Assembly: GCA_016201435.1 (NCBI GenBank)
Contig: JACQCT010000038.1
Location: 1 to 61,193 of the forward strand
Length of the DNA stretch: 61,193 nucleotides
Reading direction: 5' to 3'
Origin: Nitrososphaerota archaeon
GTDB taxonomy: Archaea > Thermoproteota > Nitrososphaeria > Nitrososphaerales > Nitrosopumilaceae
A model generated the notes under the pieces. It was not told where the DNA came from, made no database searches, and worked only from the letters and a program-made list of their open reading frames with translations. The number at the start of each line of letters is the position of its first letter. Positions within the stretch are counted from its first letter, which is position 1. The position numbers and the translations under genes were made by a program. Positions 1 to 8,842 of the stretch are shown here, one piece after another.

Positions 1-232
1 AGTTGCTCCGAGTACGAGAGGAACAGAGCAGCGTGGCCTCTGGTTTATCGGCTGTCTGATAAGGCAGGCCGAGCAGCTAAGCCATTTAGGCTAACTCCTG
101 AAAGCATCTAAGGAGGAAGCCTATCCCGAGAAAAGGCAGCCGGTCGTAAGACAAAGGATGGCCGCAGAAGACGGCGTTGATAGAAACGAGGTGTAGATCC
201 CAAGCTTCGGCGAGGGGTGAGCCTGCGTTTAC
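1..232 (+). rRNA. 23S ribosomal RNA, 3' end (partial)
   Basis: The sarcin-ricin loop core AGTACGAGAGGAAC is at 10-23. It is followed by the conserved domain VI helices, including GGCTGTCTGATAAGGC and AGCATCTAAGGAGGAAGCC. The gene enters from the left edge and ends near 232, judged by loss of conserved pairing; the exact 3' end is not certain. No 5S rRNA or tRNA follows directly. Confidence 0.96.
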
Positions 233-409
233 TAAATATCCAATACATCAGTCAGTCATAATACATAGAGACTATACATGACGATTCATTTTATTTTGAA
301 TCCCAGTGTATACTGTACACGACTTTTTATTTTGTAATATAGTGTAAACTAGGCTTGTCCTTTTTTCAGACTGACATAGTTTTATCTTAAAATGACGTTA
401 TATGATATC

Positions 410-544
410 ATGAGCACGAAAATTTTACTGCATTGCCAGTGCGGCATGTGCGGCCATTTTTTGGAACATGAATGTGTGGAAAAACAATGCAAGTGCTGCC
501 TTAACTTTCATGTAAGGTCAGGGCCATTTGAAAAGCTAGACTAG
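410..544 (+). CDS. Tiny Cys/His-rich protein, probable zinc knuckle
   Basis: A 44-residue protein starting MSTKILLHCQCGMCGHF and ending GPFEKLD. Seven cysteines and four histidines lie in the first 35 residues: CQC, MCGH, HEC, and KCKCC-like spacing around residues 27-30. This suggests one or two metal sites. A TATA-like TTTATCTTAAA at about 380-390 lies 26 nt before the ATG, as expected for a leaderless transcript. I do not recognise a named family. Compare the unrelated tiny Cys-rich proteins at 45817, 49999 and 60344. Confidence 0.6.
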   Translation: MSTKILLHCQCGMCGHFLEHECVEKQCKCCLNFHVRSGPFEKLD

Positions 545-647
545 AATTTATTTTGTGATATAATTAAACACTAGTTTAGCTAAAACTATAATCATTAAGC
601 TTGTTTTGTAAATCATCTAGATATGTAATATCATACCATAATACGAT

Positions 648-959
648 ATGCTGCAATCAAAAAAGAAAAGCATGGCATTGACAACCATTCTTGCTTTTCT
701 TGTCGTGGGAGTAGGCCACATCTATATTGGAAGAACAAGGCGAGGAATTGCTCTTCTTATAATAGGACTGGTTGCAGACACTCTCATTTCCGGAATGGCA
801 TTTTTAATGCTGTCACAAGGTGACACCAGCTCAATCACAGACTCACCCTCGTTTGTAGCTGTGTTTGTTGCTGCGTCTATTGGGAGTCTTGTCTTTTTTA
901 TCTGGCAAATAATGGATGCAAGAAAAGGGTGTAGAAAATACAACAGCACTATAGTCTAG
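648..959 (+). CDS. TM2-like small membrane protein
   Basis: 103 residues. The first hydrophobic segment (residues 9-24) runs into GVGHIYIGRTRRGIALL, which resembles the TM2 domain pattern of a glycine-rich turn, an aromatic residue plus G, and a following helix. Two more membrane helices follow (about 32-56 and 68-88), and the tail is short and basic. TM2 proteins are small membrane proteins of mostly unknown role. It stands alone, with a short gap to the next small membrane gene. Confidence 0.7.
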   Translation: MLQSKKKSMALTTILAFLVVGVGHIYIGRTRRGIALLIIGLVADTLISGMAFLMLSQGDTSSITDSPSFVAVFVAASIGSLVFFIWQIMDARKGCRKYNSTIV

Positions 960-1066
960 AAAGCTATTCTTTCTAGATTTGATTTATGTGCTTGATTTTT
1001 AAGCTTGGTTTTTTATTTTGGAATAATTACAAGGACTTTAATCATATCATGGTACTGTGAAATATC

Positions 1067-1234
1067 ATGACTCTGAGCATGATGTGGATTGTTCCAGGAA
1101 TGATTCTTTTGGGGGCAATGCTATTTGGCGGAATTCATTTGTGGATAAAACGAAGAAGGGAAGCTAACGATCCTGATTTGTATGGTTCCAGGATACGACC
1201 TGATGATTTTACTGATGATGAAAAGAAGTTTTGA
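1067..1234 (+). CDS. Small single-pass membrane protein
   Basis: 55 residues: one N-terminal membrane helix (about residues 3-22), then a basic stop-transfer WIKRRREAN and an acidic cytoplasmic tail ending DDEKKF. No family recognised. The ATG has no obvious competing start. It ends just before the predicted replication origin. Confidence 0.5.
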   Translation: MTLSMMWIVPGMILLGAMLFGGIHLWIKRRREANDPDLYGSRIRPDDFTDDEKKF

Positions 1235-1458
1235 AATCTAATGGAAACTAGGGTTTTTGAATTTTATTTTTGATCAATGATTGCTATTTTTTGTTATAAT
1301 ATGTCGTAATTTGCAAGAAGATGGAACGACTTGACATTTTCATGGCATAATGCGACAAAGTCTAGACAGAAAATAGGAAAAATGACAAATTGCCAGGTTA
1401 TTACACTATGACTCGTTATTTTATTATGCGTTTCTAGTGGAAACTATGGTGGCGGAAA
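1235..1458 (+). other. Putative replication origin next to cdc6
   Basis: An AT-rich gene-free stretch right upstream of the initiator gene. Two direct ORB-like boxes bracket it: 1237-1253 (TCTAATGGAAACTAGGG) and 1432-1452 (core TTCTAGTGGAAAC followed by TATGGTGG). Archaeal ORB/mini-ORB elements have the core TTCCAGTGGAAAC followed by a G-run. Origins next to orc1/cdc6 are common in archaea. The call is inference from motif and position. Confidence 0.5.
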
Positions 1459-2814
1459 GTGGATGCACAGGAACTAGAAAAAATAATTCACAAGGTGGAA
1501 AGTAAAGAGAAATTTTTCAAGAAAAAATCATTACTTGATACACTATCATATCCTGATAAAATTCTTGGACGAGAAAAGCAGACAGAAGAGTTGGTTACCT
1601 ATCTTTTAGGATACAAGACAGGATTAGTCGTTCCATTAATTTCAATTTATGGAAGAACTGGTTCTGGCAAATCTACCATTGTGAAGTTTGTCTGTGATAA
1701 TCTAAAAGATGTTTCTTATTGCTTTGTGAATTTGCGAAAGGCAAGAACAATCTTTGGTTTTATGAATCTAATCCTTGGTGAGCTTGGTCAGCCAAACTTG
1801 AAAAATGCAAATGGAATCACACTATTACTAGAAAACATAGAAAAGACAATAGAATCCAAAGTAAAATCCGAAAACAAGAAACTGTTTGTCTTGGCACTAG
1901 ACGAGTTTGACATGCTTTTCTATGATAAAAGAGGAAAGCCGTCTGATTTTATCTACAAGTTGCTACTTCTTGAAGATAACCTAAAAGCAAAAGGAGTTTT
2001 GATGTGTATCGTATGTATATCAAATAATGTCTTGTCAGAGTATGATCTAGAGGACAGAGTTAGATCAAGGATTGGTTCATCTGAAATATTTTTTGAACCA
2101 TATTCACAAAAGGACGTAAAAGAGATTTTACAACAACGTGCAAGTGAAGCATTAGATGATAAAATTGAAAAGGATTACGTCCTTGATTATTGTGCGGAGA
2201 AAAGCTCACTTGGACATGGTGATGCTAGACGTGCAATAGATTTGTTGCGAGTAGCTGCAGAGATTGCAGCAATAAATGGAAAAAAGATTACATTAGAAGA
2301 CATTGATTTGGCAGATGATAAACTGCAACAAGATCGTATAGATGTTATACTACATTCAGCATCATATCACCTTAAAGTCACATGTTTTGCTATTGCACGA
2401 CTAGCATATCTTACAGGTGAGGAATGGCTTTCTACATTTGTATTATATCATCAATATACCAAACTTTTATCAAAAAATATCAAACCTTTGACTTATCGAC
2501 GGATATCTGAGCTTCTCACTGAGCTTGAAAATACCGGTCTTGTCAAATCTCATACCATGTCAAAAGGAAGACAAGGATATGGAACAGAATACAAACTTAC
2601 TTTTCAACCTTCATCTATAGGCATGAGATGTTTTCCAGAATTGTGGTTTGCAATTGCCAAGGAAAAATTCAATCATGACTCTCAAACTAGGATAAAGTCT
2701 CTACATTCCGGTGTCTCAAAATCATCTTCTATGAACAATATGGATTTTTTAACTAACAATTCAGAAAACCTCTGGAAGAATTATGTTGAAAACAATCAGT
2801 CTATGGATTTGTAA
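1459..2814 (+). CDS. cdc6: Orc1/Cdc6 replication initiator
   Basis: 451 residues, a normal length for archaeal Orc1/Cdc6. The AAA+ domain has Walker A GRTGSGKS (about residues 65-72) and Walker B LALDEFD (about 143-149). A sensor-like region (VCISNNV) and the lid follow, with GDARRAIDLL as the typical sensor-2 segment. The C-terminal winged helix (about 290-400) would bind ORB elements. The start is GTG at 1459; the upstream ATG at 1446 is out of frame. It would load MCM at the adjacent putative origin. Confidence 0.93.
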   Translation: MDAQELEKIIHKVESKEKFFKKKSLLDTLSYPDKILGREKQTEELVTYLLGYKTGLVVPLISIYGRTGSGKSTIVKFVCDNLKDVSYCFVNLRKARTIFGFMNLILGELGQPNLKNANGITLLLENIEKTIESKVKSENKKLFVLALDEFDMLFYDKRGKPSDFIYKLLLLEDNLKAKGVLMCIVCISNNVLSEYDLEDRVRSRIGSSEIFFEPYSQKDVKEILQQRASEALDDKIEKDYVLDYCAEKSSLGHGDARRAIDLLRVAAEIAAINGKKITLEDIDLADDKLQQDRIDVILHSASYHLKVTCFAIARLAYLTGEEWLSTFVLYHQYTKLLSKNIKPLTYRRISELLTELENTGLVKSHTMSKGRQGYGTEYKLTFQPSSIGMRCFPELWFAIAKEKFNHDSQTRIKSLHSGVSKSSSMNNMDFLTNNSENLWKNYVENNQSMDL

Positions 2815-2859
2815 GTTCATCATAAAATTATAAAAATTCATCTATGAATATAGTTACGA

Positions 2860-3111
2860 TTAGATTTTCATTATTCCATTACTGACTAGATATTGTATTC
2901 CGTCTATAAATTCCTCATCTGTAATCAAACCATCCGCCCACCAACCTGCATTTGTTTTAATCCATATTGGAATTTTGAATTGACCTGAATTAGATTGAAT
3001 ATAAGGTATTGTGATTATGTTTTGATTTATTAAATACTGTATGCCTTGGACAAAATCTGGATCTTGTATCTGTCTACATGTTTTTTCTTGCGAGGTATAA
3101 TTAATGACCAT
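2860..3111 (-). pseudogene. Fragment of WIKNNAxWW repeat-domain protein
   Basis: 83 codons containing one and a half copies of the phylum's extracellular repeat. DPDFVQGIQYLINQNIITIP is the end of one copy and WIKTNAGWWADGLITDEEF begins a complete copy that ends GIQYLVSNGIMKI. The part that should precede the first copy (WIKNNAKWWSEGQ) and any signal peptide are missing; odd residues (INYTSQEKTC) stand in their place. The frame overlaps the truncated 2H gene at 3030. I read this as the 3' remnant of a secreted-protein gene joined to another gene. Confidence 0.55.
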
Positions 3112-3368
3112 TTCTTAAGTTCAAAATAACCAAAACCCGAAATTTCATAGTTAAAACTAGAGTAATTGTCTCCCACACTTTTCATTATTTGTATGACTTC
3201 TTTGATTGATTTTGTATTAAATGGACCAAATAATGTCACATGGGGTACGGGCCTCTTTCTAACTGCTCCGCGCACGCCAAACTTATTATGAATATCAAAA
3301 ATTAATTTTTTTGTGACAATCTTGGCGTTTCCTCTTAATCTGATTTCTATTAAGTAAGGATATGGCAT
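3030..3368 (-). pseudogene. Truncated LigT-like 2H phosphoesterase
   Basis: The N-terminal half matches the 2'-5' RNA ligase/cyclic phosphodiesterase fold. It opens PYPYLIEIRLRG and has the first catalytic HxT motif as VPHVTLFGPF near residues 42-51. 2H enzymes need a second HxT about 70-80 residues later. Here homology stops after ISGFGYFELKKW and the frame runs into sequence that another frame reads as the WIK-domain fragment. So the 3' half is lost at a junction near 3050-3110. It is probably inactive. Confidence 0.6.
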
Positions 3369-3473
3369 GAATAATTTTTAACTTCTAATAATATAAACTT
3401 CTAAACATTTTACAACAAATCATAACATGAGTGATTATCTATACGCACAACCTAAATGAAATGAAAAATTAGT

Positions 3474-3671
3474 TTATTTTTCTCCACGCTGTTTCTTTGT
3501 TTTTCCAGTAGCATGATATTTCTTTAATGATTCTGAGATCTTGTGTTTTGAGGCAGCTGTATGATGACTCCCCTTTTTCATTGCCTGAGCTTCTTCTATT
3601 CCAACCGTAGCATAGACTGATGCTGCCAAAAGTATGACAATAGTTATGGCTACAAGTCTTGTATAGTTCAC
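3474..3671 (-). CDS. Small exported basic protein
   Basis: 65 residues from a GTG start. A signal peptide covers residues 4-30, with a likely cut after EEAQA. The mature part is Lys/His-rich: HHTAASKHKISESLKKYH. KHKISESLKKYHATGK resembles the short NUMOD3-type DNA-binding motif, but the export signal argues against a nuclease role. No function is assigned. Confidence 0.5.
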   Translation of the reverse strand: MNYTRLVAITIVILLAASVYATVGIEEAQAMKKGSHHTAASKHKISESLKKYHATGKTKKQRGEK

Positions 3672-3827
3672 TATGATTTGATATTAGCAGGATTATTTAT
3701 CTGATCACAGTTTGAAATTTTACAAGTGCGCACAATAAGATCATGATGGTACCTAGTTCCTGCGGTTTCATCATTGATATCAAAGAGTCATGATCTTTAT
3801 TTAAAACATGTATGCATCTCGAATCTA

Positions 3828-5087
3828 ATGCTAAGACCATGGATCTTTCCGATTCTGCTTGTGTGTTTAATTGGCATTATTTTTTCTTGGGCTCAAGCTC
3901 AACAAAGTTACAACAACACATCATCATCCATTCCACTCCAGATTCCAAGCTGGATTAAACAGACTGCAAAGTGGTGGTCACAAGGACAAGCTCAGGATTC
4001 TGATTTTGTCAAAGGAATTCAATACATGCTTGAACAAGGAATAGTAAAGGTTCCGCCGTCTCCTGGAGGATATTTGCAAAACTCCAACCATATTCCCTCT
4101 TGGATTAAAAACAATGCAAAGTGGTGGTCAGAAGGGCAGATTGATGATTCAGAGTTTGTAAAAGGAATGCAGTATCTTGTTCAAGTTGGCATAATACAGG
4201 TAAGCATAGTACAACAGCAGCAAGGTGTTCTCAAGCTTGAAAATACTCTGCAAACAGATCAAAGCACTGTTCAATCTATAACTTCAACTTGTAAAGCTAT
4301 TAACGATATTTTGCCAGATCCAAACTGTACACCTGGAGCAGCTGATCCTGCAGTAACTCAAAATAACATTGATTCTACCATATGCGTTAGTGGTTATACA
4401 AAAACAGTAAGACCACCAACTTCGGTAACAGATCCGATAAAGCTAGAGCGCATGCAGGCCTATGGATTTACTGATTCTAAAAGTAACTATGAATTAGATC
4501 ACTTGATTCCACTTGAGCTTGGCGGTGCACCGTCAGATGTTAAGAACTTGTGGCCTGAATCATATTATACAAATCAAAATTCCTATGACAAGGATGGATT
4601 TGAAAACTATCTACATGATCAGGTCTGTTCTGGCGCAATAGATCTCAAAACCGCACAAAATGAAATTGCTACTAATTGGGTGAAATATTGGGATGGGGTT
4701 CATTCTGTTACTAATCAAGTAACACCTACCCAAACTGTTCCAACTTACCAAAACACAAATCCGACACAATCACTTGGAACACTACATGTTGATCTACAAG
4801 GACAAGATACAATTTCACGCGGCAGCACTCAATCCATGACAGTTACTGTCACAGATGGAACTAGTCCAGTAACTGACGCTTCTGTTTCAGTTCTTGTGAC
4901 ATATGCATCTGGCTCTACAACAAAGGATTTTGGTGGCATGACAGATTATTCCGGTCAGTATAATTTTTCATGGCAAATTGGAGGAAATTCAACGCCAGGA
5001 ACATTTGATGTGGAAGTAGATGCAAGCAAAGATGGTTATGTGTCTGCCCACGAGTCTTTCACATTTCAAGTAATTCCTACAAGCTAG
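3828..5087 (+). CDS. Secreted protein: two WIK domains, HNH-like domain, Ig-like domain
   Basis: Start chosen at ATG 3828 (MLRPWIFPILLVC, signal peptide). TTTATTTAAAAC at about 3795-3806 is 26 nt upstream, so the longer ATG 3774 would lie before the transcript start. Two copies of the WIKxxAKWWSxGQ...DFVKGIQYL domain follow. Next is an HNH-nuclease-like segment with ELDHLIPLELGG and NLWPE, and a C-terminal Ig-like beta domain. The HNH-like part could cut DNA outside the cell or belong to the non-catalytic relatives of this fold. Role unknown. Confidence 0.8.
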   Translation: MLRPWIFPILLVCLIGIIFSWAQAQQSYNNTSSSIPLQIPSWIKQTAKWWSQGQAQDSDFVKGIQYMLEQGIVKVPPSPGGYLQNSNHIPSWIKNNAKWWSEGQIDDSEFVKGMQYLVQVGIIQVSIVQQQQGVLKLENTLQTDQSTVQSITSTCKAINDILPDPNCTPGAADPAVTQNNIDSTICVSGYTKTVRPPTSVTDPIKLERMQAYGFTDSKSNYELDHLIPLELGGAPSDVKNLWPESYYTNQNSYDKDGFENYLHDQVCSGAIDLKTAQNEIATNWVKYWDGVHSVTNQVTPTQTVPTYQNTNPTQSLGTLHVDLQGQDTISRGSTQSMTVTVTDGTSPVTDASVSVLVTYASGSTTKDFGGMTDYSGQYNFSWQIGGNSTPGTFDVEVDASKDGYVSAHESFTFQVIPTS

Positions 5088-5215
5088 ATATGACAATTCT
5101 TAATTTTTTTAGGAAAAATAAAATTTGATGAAAGATTTAGATAGTTTACAAAAATGAAAAGATCATGATTAAATAGTCATAATTCTTTTTTAATTTCAAA
5201 TAGGGGTTGGATGGC

Positions 5216-6073
5216 ATGAATAAAAACGAGTGGAAATATCCATTATTTGTTCTGATTGGAATAATTACAATATCTCTATTTTTAGGAACTCAGAATGTTT
5301 TTGCTCTTACCATAACTCAAATAATTGACTCTACTGGCGATGGAGCCCATGCCCTTGATATCCCAGTAGGCATTGCAACAGATTCTTCAGGAAATGTTTT
5401 TGTCGAAGGTCGCTCTTCTCTCAACGTTTTTAAAATTACCCCAAGCGGTACCATAACTCAAATAATTGACTCTACTGGCGATGGAGCCCATGCCCTTGAT
5501 ATCCCAGTAGGCATTGCAACAGATTCTTCAGGAAATGTTTTTGTTACAGGTGGAAACTCGAATAATACTTTTAAAATTACCCCAAGTGGTACCATAACTC
5601 AAATAATTGACTCTACTGGCGATGGAACCCATGCACTTTCTGATGCACTGGAAGTTGCAACAGATTCATCAGGAAATGTTTTTGTTACAGGTGGAAACTC
5701 TGATAATGCTTTTAAAATCGCTGGTTTATCCCAACCTCCACCTGTATCTGTCAATATCGATATCAAGCCTGGTAACTTGCAAAATCTTGTCGATCCAAAC
5801 TCCAAGGGAATAATTCTGGTTGCAATACTTTCAACACAAACTTTCCACTCCATCACAGTTAATCCAACTACTGTAACCTTTGGCCCAAATAATTCTCCTG
5901 CAGTTGGAGGATTGATGAAAGACGTAAACGGTGATGGTCTTGTGGACATGGTTTTAGGTTTTAAAATTAGTAACACTGGGATTTTCTGTGGAGAGACAAG
6001 TGCTGTATTAAATGGAAAGACTCTGGCAGGAATTCCAATTCAAGGTAATGATCACATTCAAACTAATTGTTGA
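5216..6073 (+). CDS. Secreted NHL/SBBP-type repeat protein
   Basis: I prefer ATG 5216 (MNKNEWKYP) over TTG 5207, because it is followed directly by a signal peptide ending near NVFA. Three tandem 47-residue beta-propeller-like repeats follow (ITQIIDSTGDG...VGIATDSSGNVFV), and the DNA repeats with a 141-bp period at about 5309, 5450 and 5591. Copies 1 and 2 are almost identical, so the expansion is recent. The C-terminal beta domain has DVNGDGLVDMV, a possible calcium-binding loop. Probably on the cell surface; ligand unknown. Confidence 0.75.
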   Translation: MNKNEWKYPLFVLIGIITISLFLGTQNVFALTITQIIDSTGDGAHALDIPVGIATDSSGNVFVEGRSSLNVFKITPSGTITQIIDSTGDGAHALDIPVGIATDSSGNVFVTGGNSNNTFKITPSGTITQIIDSTGDGTHALSDALEVATDSSGNVFVTGGNSDNAFKIAGLSQPPPVSVNIDIKPGNLQNLVDPNSKGIILVAILSTQTFHSITVNPTTVTFGPNNSPAVGGLMKDVNGDGLVDMVLGFKISNTGIFCGETSAVLNGKTLAGIPIQGNDHIQTNC

Positions 6074-6142
6074 TTCTTATCAAATTCCTGAAATAATATC
6101 TTAACTACAAATTAACCCCAAAACAAGACCAAGGTTATAGAA

Positions 6143-6550
6143 TCAACTAGACATATGAAAGACCTTGTCTGGTTTTATTTTTAATATAATCCGCGTCTCA
6201 CCAGGTGCCCTAAACGGATACTTGTCCACCCCAAGATACTTTTTTGCAAGCTTGTCAATATGCTCATCTGCACCGTTTCTAGTCTGCTCTACAACTTTGC
6301 CCCTGATGCTAACTGAATTGTAGGGATTATCTTTATCAACTACTGATAGTGCCACTCGCGAGTCTCGCTCAAAATTTTTTTGCTTTGTTCTTCCCTCTGC
6401 TGTATTTACCAGAAAGAACTGGCCGTCATAATCAATCCAGACTGGCGTTATCTGCGGAGCTCCATCATTCATCAATGACGATATGAATGCAAAATTCTTT
6501 CCTCTAAAAAGGCTAATTGCCGAATCTGTAAGCTCTCGGCTGACTTGCAT
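6143..6550 (-). CDS. PPOX-class flavin/F420-binding oxidoreductase
   Basis: 135 residues with the split-barrel pattern of the pyridoxamine-phosphate-oxidase superfamily: FAFISSLMNDGAPQITPVWIDYDG, then FLVNTAEGRTKQKNF and VRGKV-like IRGKVVEQ. The GRTKQKNF basic segment and the short length fit the F420-dependent branch (PPOX class F420-dependent enzymes). Substrate unknown. It is convergent with the secreted gene before it and stands alone. Confidence 0.8.
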   Translation of the reverse strand: MQVSRELTDSAISLFRGKNFAFISSLMNDGAPQITPVWIDYDGQFFLVNTAEGRTKQKNFERDSRVALSVVDKDNPYNSVSIRGKVVEQTRNGADEHIDKLAKKYLGVDKYPFRAPGETRIILKIKPDKVFHMSS

Positions 6551-6646
6551 GGATATGATGTGATTTCAAATTACTTAAGAATTATAAAAAATTTGAAAAG
6601 GAGTTTTGTAGTTTTCTATACAGTTCCATTTTGTAAAGTTAACAAA

Positions 6647-7762
6647 TCAAATGTCAAGGTCTGCCCACAAAGCTGCGTGATCAGAAGCAGCTTCTGTTGC
6701 GTTAGTAATCTCAGGAAAGTGTGGAAAAAGTGTGCCATTTACTCCGCCCCAAACACCCCGTCTCTCAATTCCTCCTCCCTGCACTTTATCTGCCAGTTTT
6801 GGCGACATGAGAATGTAATCAATTTTTTGTGACGCAGTACCATTCCCAAAAGTGCCTGGCCTATTATCACCTTGAAAATTATTGTGCTGCGATATGTCAA
6901 TTAAATCAGAACCGTTTCCAAGAAGTGGCTGCAATGGACCACTTTCAGGTGTGTCATTAAAATCGCCTGCAATGGCAATAAACTCCCAGCCTTCACCAAT
7001 ACGTGCATCGTATATCTTTCGTACTCTTGTAGCCTGACGCTCACGCTTGGCATTGGATTGCGCTGGTGTGCCATATCCCTTGCTTTTGAGATGATTGACA
7101 AGCACTAGCAGTTTCTTGCCAGAAGACGTCTTGAACTCGTACTCTGGACAGTCGCGGCTAAAGATCTTTTCATTACCTATGAAATCATCTACATGACTTG
7201 TAATGGACTGGATATCCAACTCTTTTTGAGTCATTATGCCAACATCTATGCCACGATCGTCATTGCCGTCTATTAGCATCACATGGCCAAACTTTTGTCC
7301 GCCAACAATTGGAATTATGCTGTCATTAAAGTGATTTAGGGTAACGCGGTTCTCTGCCTCTACCACGCATTGAATGTCAGCATTTATCTCTCGCATCACA
7401 CGTGCAGTGTTTTCTATAGCCTTCTCCTTGACAGGTTCTTTTTTAAGTTCAAACCAGCCAACCCAGTCTGCACGTCCATCAGGAATAATTGAAATGGTTC
7501 CGTCTTGTTTTCTTTTCAAGAATTTTCCTCGAACTTCATTTAGACGAATATATGCACTCTCGCCTTTTTTTAGCAGACCATCATTTTGTTCCATTAGGGT
7601 CAGCATTTCATTTTTATCATCTTGTGTATATTGCTCCTTTTGAGTAATCTCTGTCAGTTGGGCATAGTCTTGTAGCACTTGTTTGCCTTGATCCCAAGTG
7701 GGAAGATTCATGATAACAGGACGCTCAAACATGTTTTCAACATTAAAGGTAGATAATCTCAT
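6647..7762 (-). CDS. Endonuclease/exonuclease/phosphatase family protein
   Basis: 371 residues of the EEP metal-dependent fold. Motifs in order: MRLSTFNVENMF with the metal-ligand Asn, VVEAENR (catalytic Glu), VNHLKSKG (catalytic His), IAGDFND (Asp/Asn), KIDYILMSP and SDHAALWADL (catalytic Asp-His). All active-site residues are present. No signal peptide is visible, so it is probably intracellular. The substrate could be DNA, RNA or a phospholipid headgroup. Confidence 0.88.
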   Translation of the reverse strand: MRLSTFNVENMFERPVIMNLPTWDQGKQVLQDYAQLTEITQKEQYTQDDKNEMLTLMEQNDGLLKKGESAYIRLNEVRGKFLKRKQDGTISIIPDGRADWVGWFELKKEPVKEKAIENTARVMREINADIQCVVEAENRVTLNHFNDSIIPIVGGQKFGHVMLIDGNDDRGIDVGIMTQKELDIQSITSHVDDFIGNEKIFSRDCPEYEFKTSSGKKLLVLVNHLKSKGYGTPAQSNAKRERQATRVRKIYDARIGEGWEFIAIAGDFNDTPESGPLQPLLGNGSDLIDISQHNNFQGDNRPGTFGNGTASQKIDYILMSPKLADKVQGGGIERRGVWGGVNGTLFPHFPEITNATEAASDHAALWADLDI

Positions 7763-7939
7763 GATATACTAGTCCCATCGATGCTGATTTCATTCTTAAA
7801 AATTTGACTGATTTTTTTCCCAACTGTCAACTTTCTCTAGATGTACAAGGTAGCAGAAAAACTCTCGTTGTTTCTTTTGATAAATATTTACATGTTTAGC
7901 TAAGCTAATGATATCTAATTGTATTGATGACAAAAAATA

Positions 7940-8776
7940 TTGAGTGAAAACAAGAAAGCTACAGAACAAAAAACAGCCAATGACAAAAAGATATGTGTTC
8001 ATTTGACGCCTGTGACTGTAGTGGAATTTGCTTGGGCCATTTCTGCAAAATTCTCAAAAAATGATTCTACACAAAAACAGGGTGACTCGGCAGAGCAAGA
8101 TTATGACAAACTGTTAAAAAAATTCCAAGAAGAAATTGAAGGTAAATCATTTGGAGAGAAAAATTCGTTATATTGTGAATACTATGGTGAATTGGTTGCA
8201 GCTATGCATACGGCCCTAAAAAATCTTGAAACCTGTCTTAGACATAGAGATGATAATTTTTCCCAAGATGAAGATATGCGAAAACAACAGATCGAGGGAA
8301 TAGACAGTTTGAAAACATTTGGTCTAAGCTTTGAGACTGCATTACCAAAACTAGCTTCTTCGACAGCAATCGGAGGAGTAAGTGGATTGACCCTAACAAA
8401 TTTTCTAAACGGATTTAACCTTCCTGCTCATTGGCATGATGCAATTTTATTTAGTCTTATAGGTATAGGTTATTTGGTTACTGAATTCGTCGTGCTTCCA
8501 TTAGTAATATGGAAAAAGAAAAAAATAATTGACTCGATAAATTGGAAAAAAAGAGAGCATTATCAACTATATTTCAAACGTTGTGAAAGGGAACTATGTG
8601 ATCTGTTTGTCACACTCAAGATCCCATATGAGAAAATAGATCCAAACTATGATCCTAAAATTGGAAATCAAAAGTGGGATGTCGACCAAGTTATCCCAGA
8701 AAATGAAGAATATCTAGTAAAATATTCAGGGCATGGATGTAAAGAAAATGACAAAAAACAATCTGAAACCCAATAA
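7940..8776 (+). CDS. Hypothetical protein with central membrane hairpin
   Basis: 278 residues from a TTG start. The N-terminal half is charged and helical. Two hydrophobic segments (about residues 140-160 and 170-192, SLIGIGYLVTEFVVLPLVIW) form a hairpin, followed by a basic stop KKKK and a charged C-terminal half. No known family. No operon partner: the next gene is separated by a dispersed repeat copy. Confidence 0.6.
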   Translation: MSENKKATEQKTANDKKICVHLTPVTVVEFAWAISAKFSKNDSTQKQGDSAEQDYDKLLKKFQEEIEGKSFGEKNSLYCEYYGELVAAMHTALKNLETCLRHRDDNFSQDEDMRKQQIEGIDSLKTFGLSFETALPKLASSTAIGGVSGLTLTNFLNGFNLPAHWHDAILFSLIGIGYLVTEFVVLPLVIWKKKKIIDSINWKKREHYQLYFKRCERELCDLFVTLKIPYEKIDPNYDPKIGNQKWDVDQVIPENEEYLVKYSGHGCKENDKKQSETQ

Positions 8777-8777
8777 A

Positions 8778-8806
8778 GTGGGTCCAAAATAATACCATGA
8801 TGATTG
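8778..8806 (+). repeat. Dispersed intergenic repeat, family A (5' part)
   Basis: Matches the family-A head GTGGGTCCAAAATAATACCA followed by TGATGAT. The near-identical head occurs at 11546, 15185, 49654 and 54053, always between genes. Copies vary in length and many end in a tRNA T-arm-like segment, which is absent here. Confidence 0.7.
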
Positions 8807-8842
8807 TTCGGGTTTTTATCTAATAAGATCATAACTTACTAT

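Noticed and set aside
5599-5976. A 125-codon minus-strand frame
   Set aside because: It is the shadow of the repeated propeller gene on the other strand.
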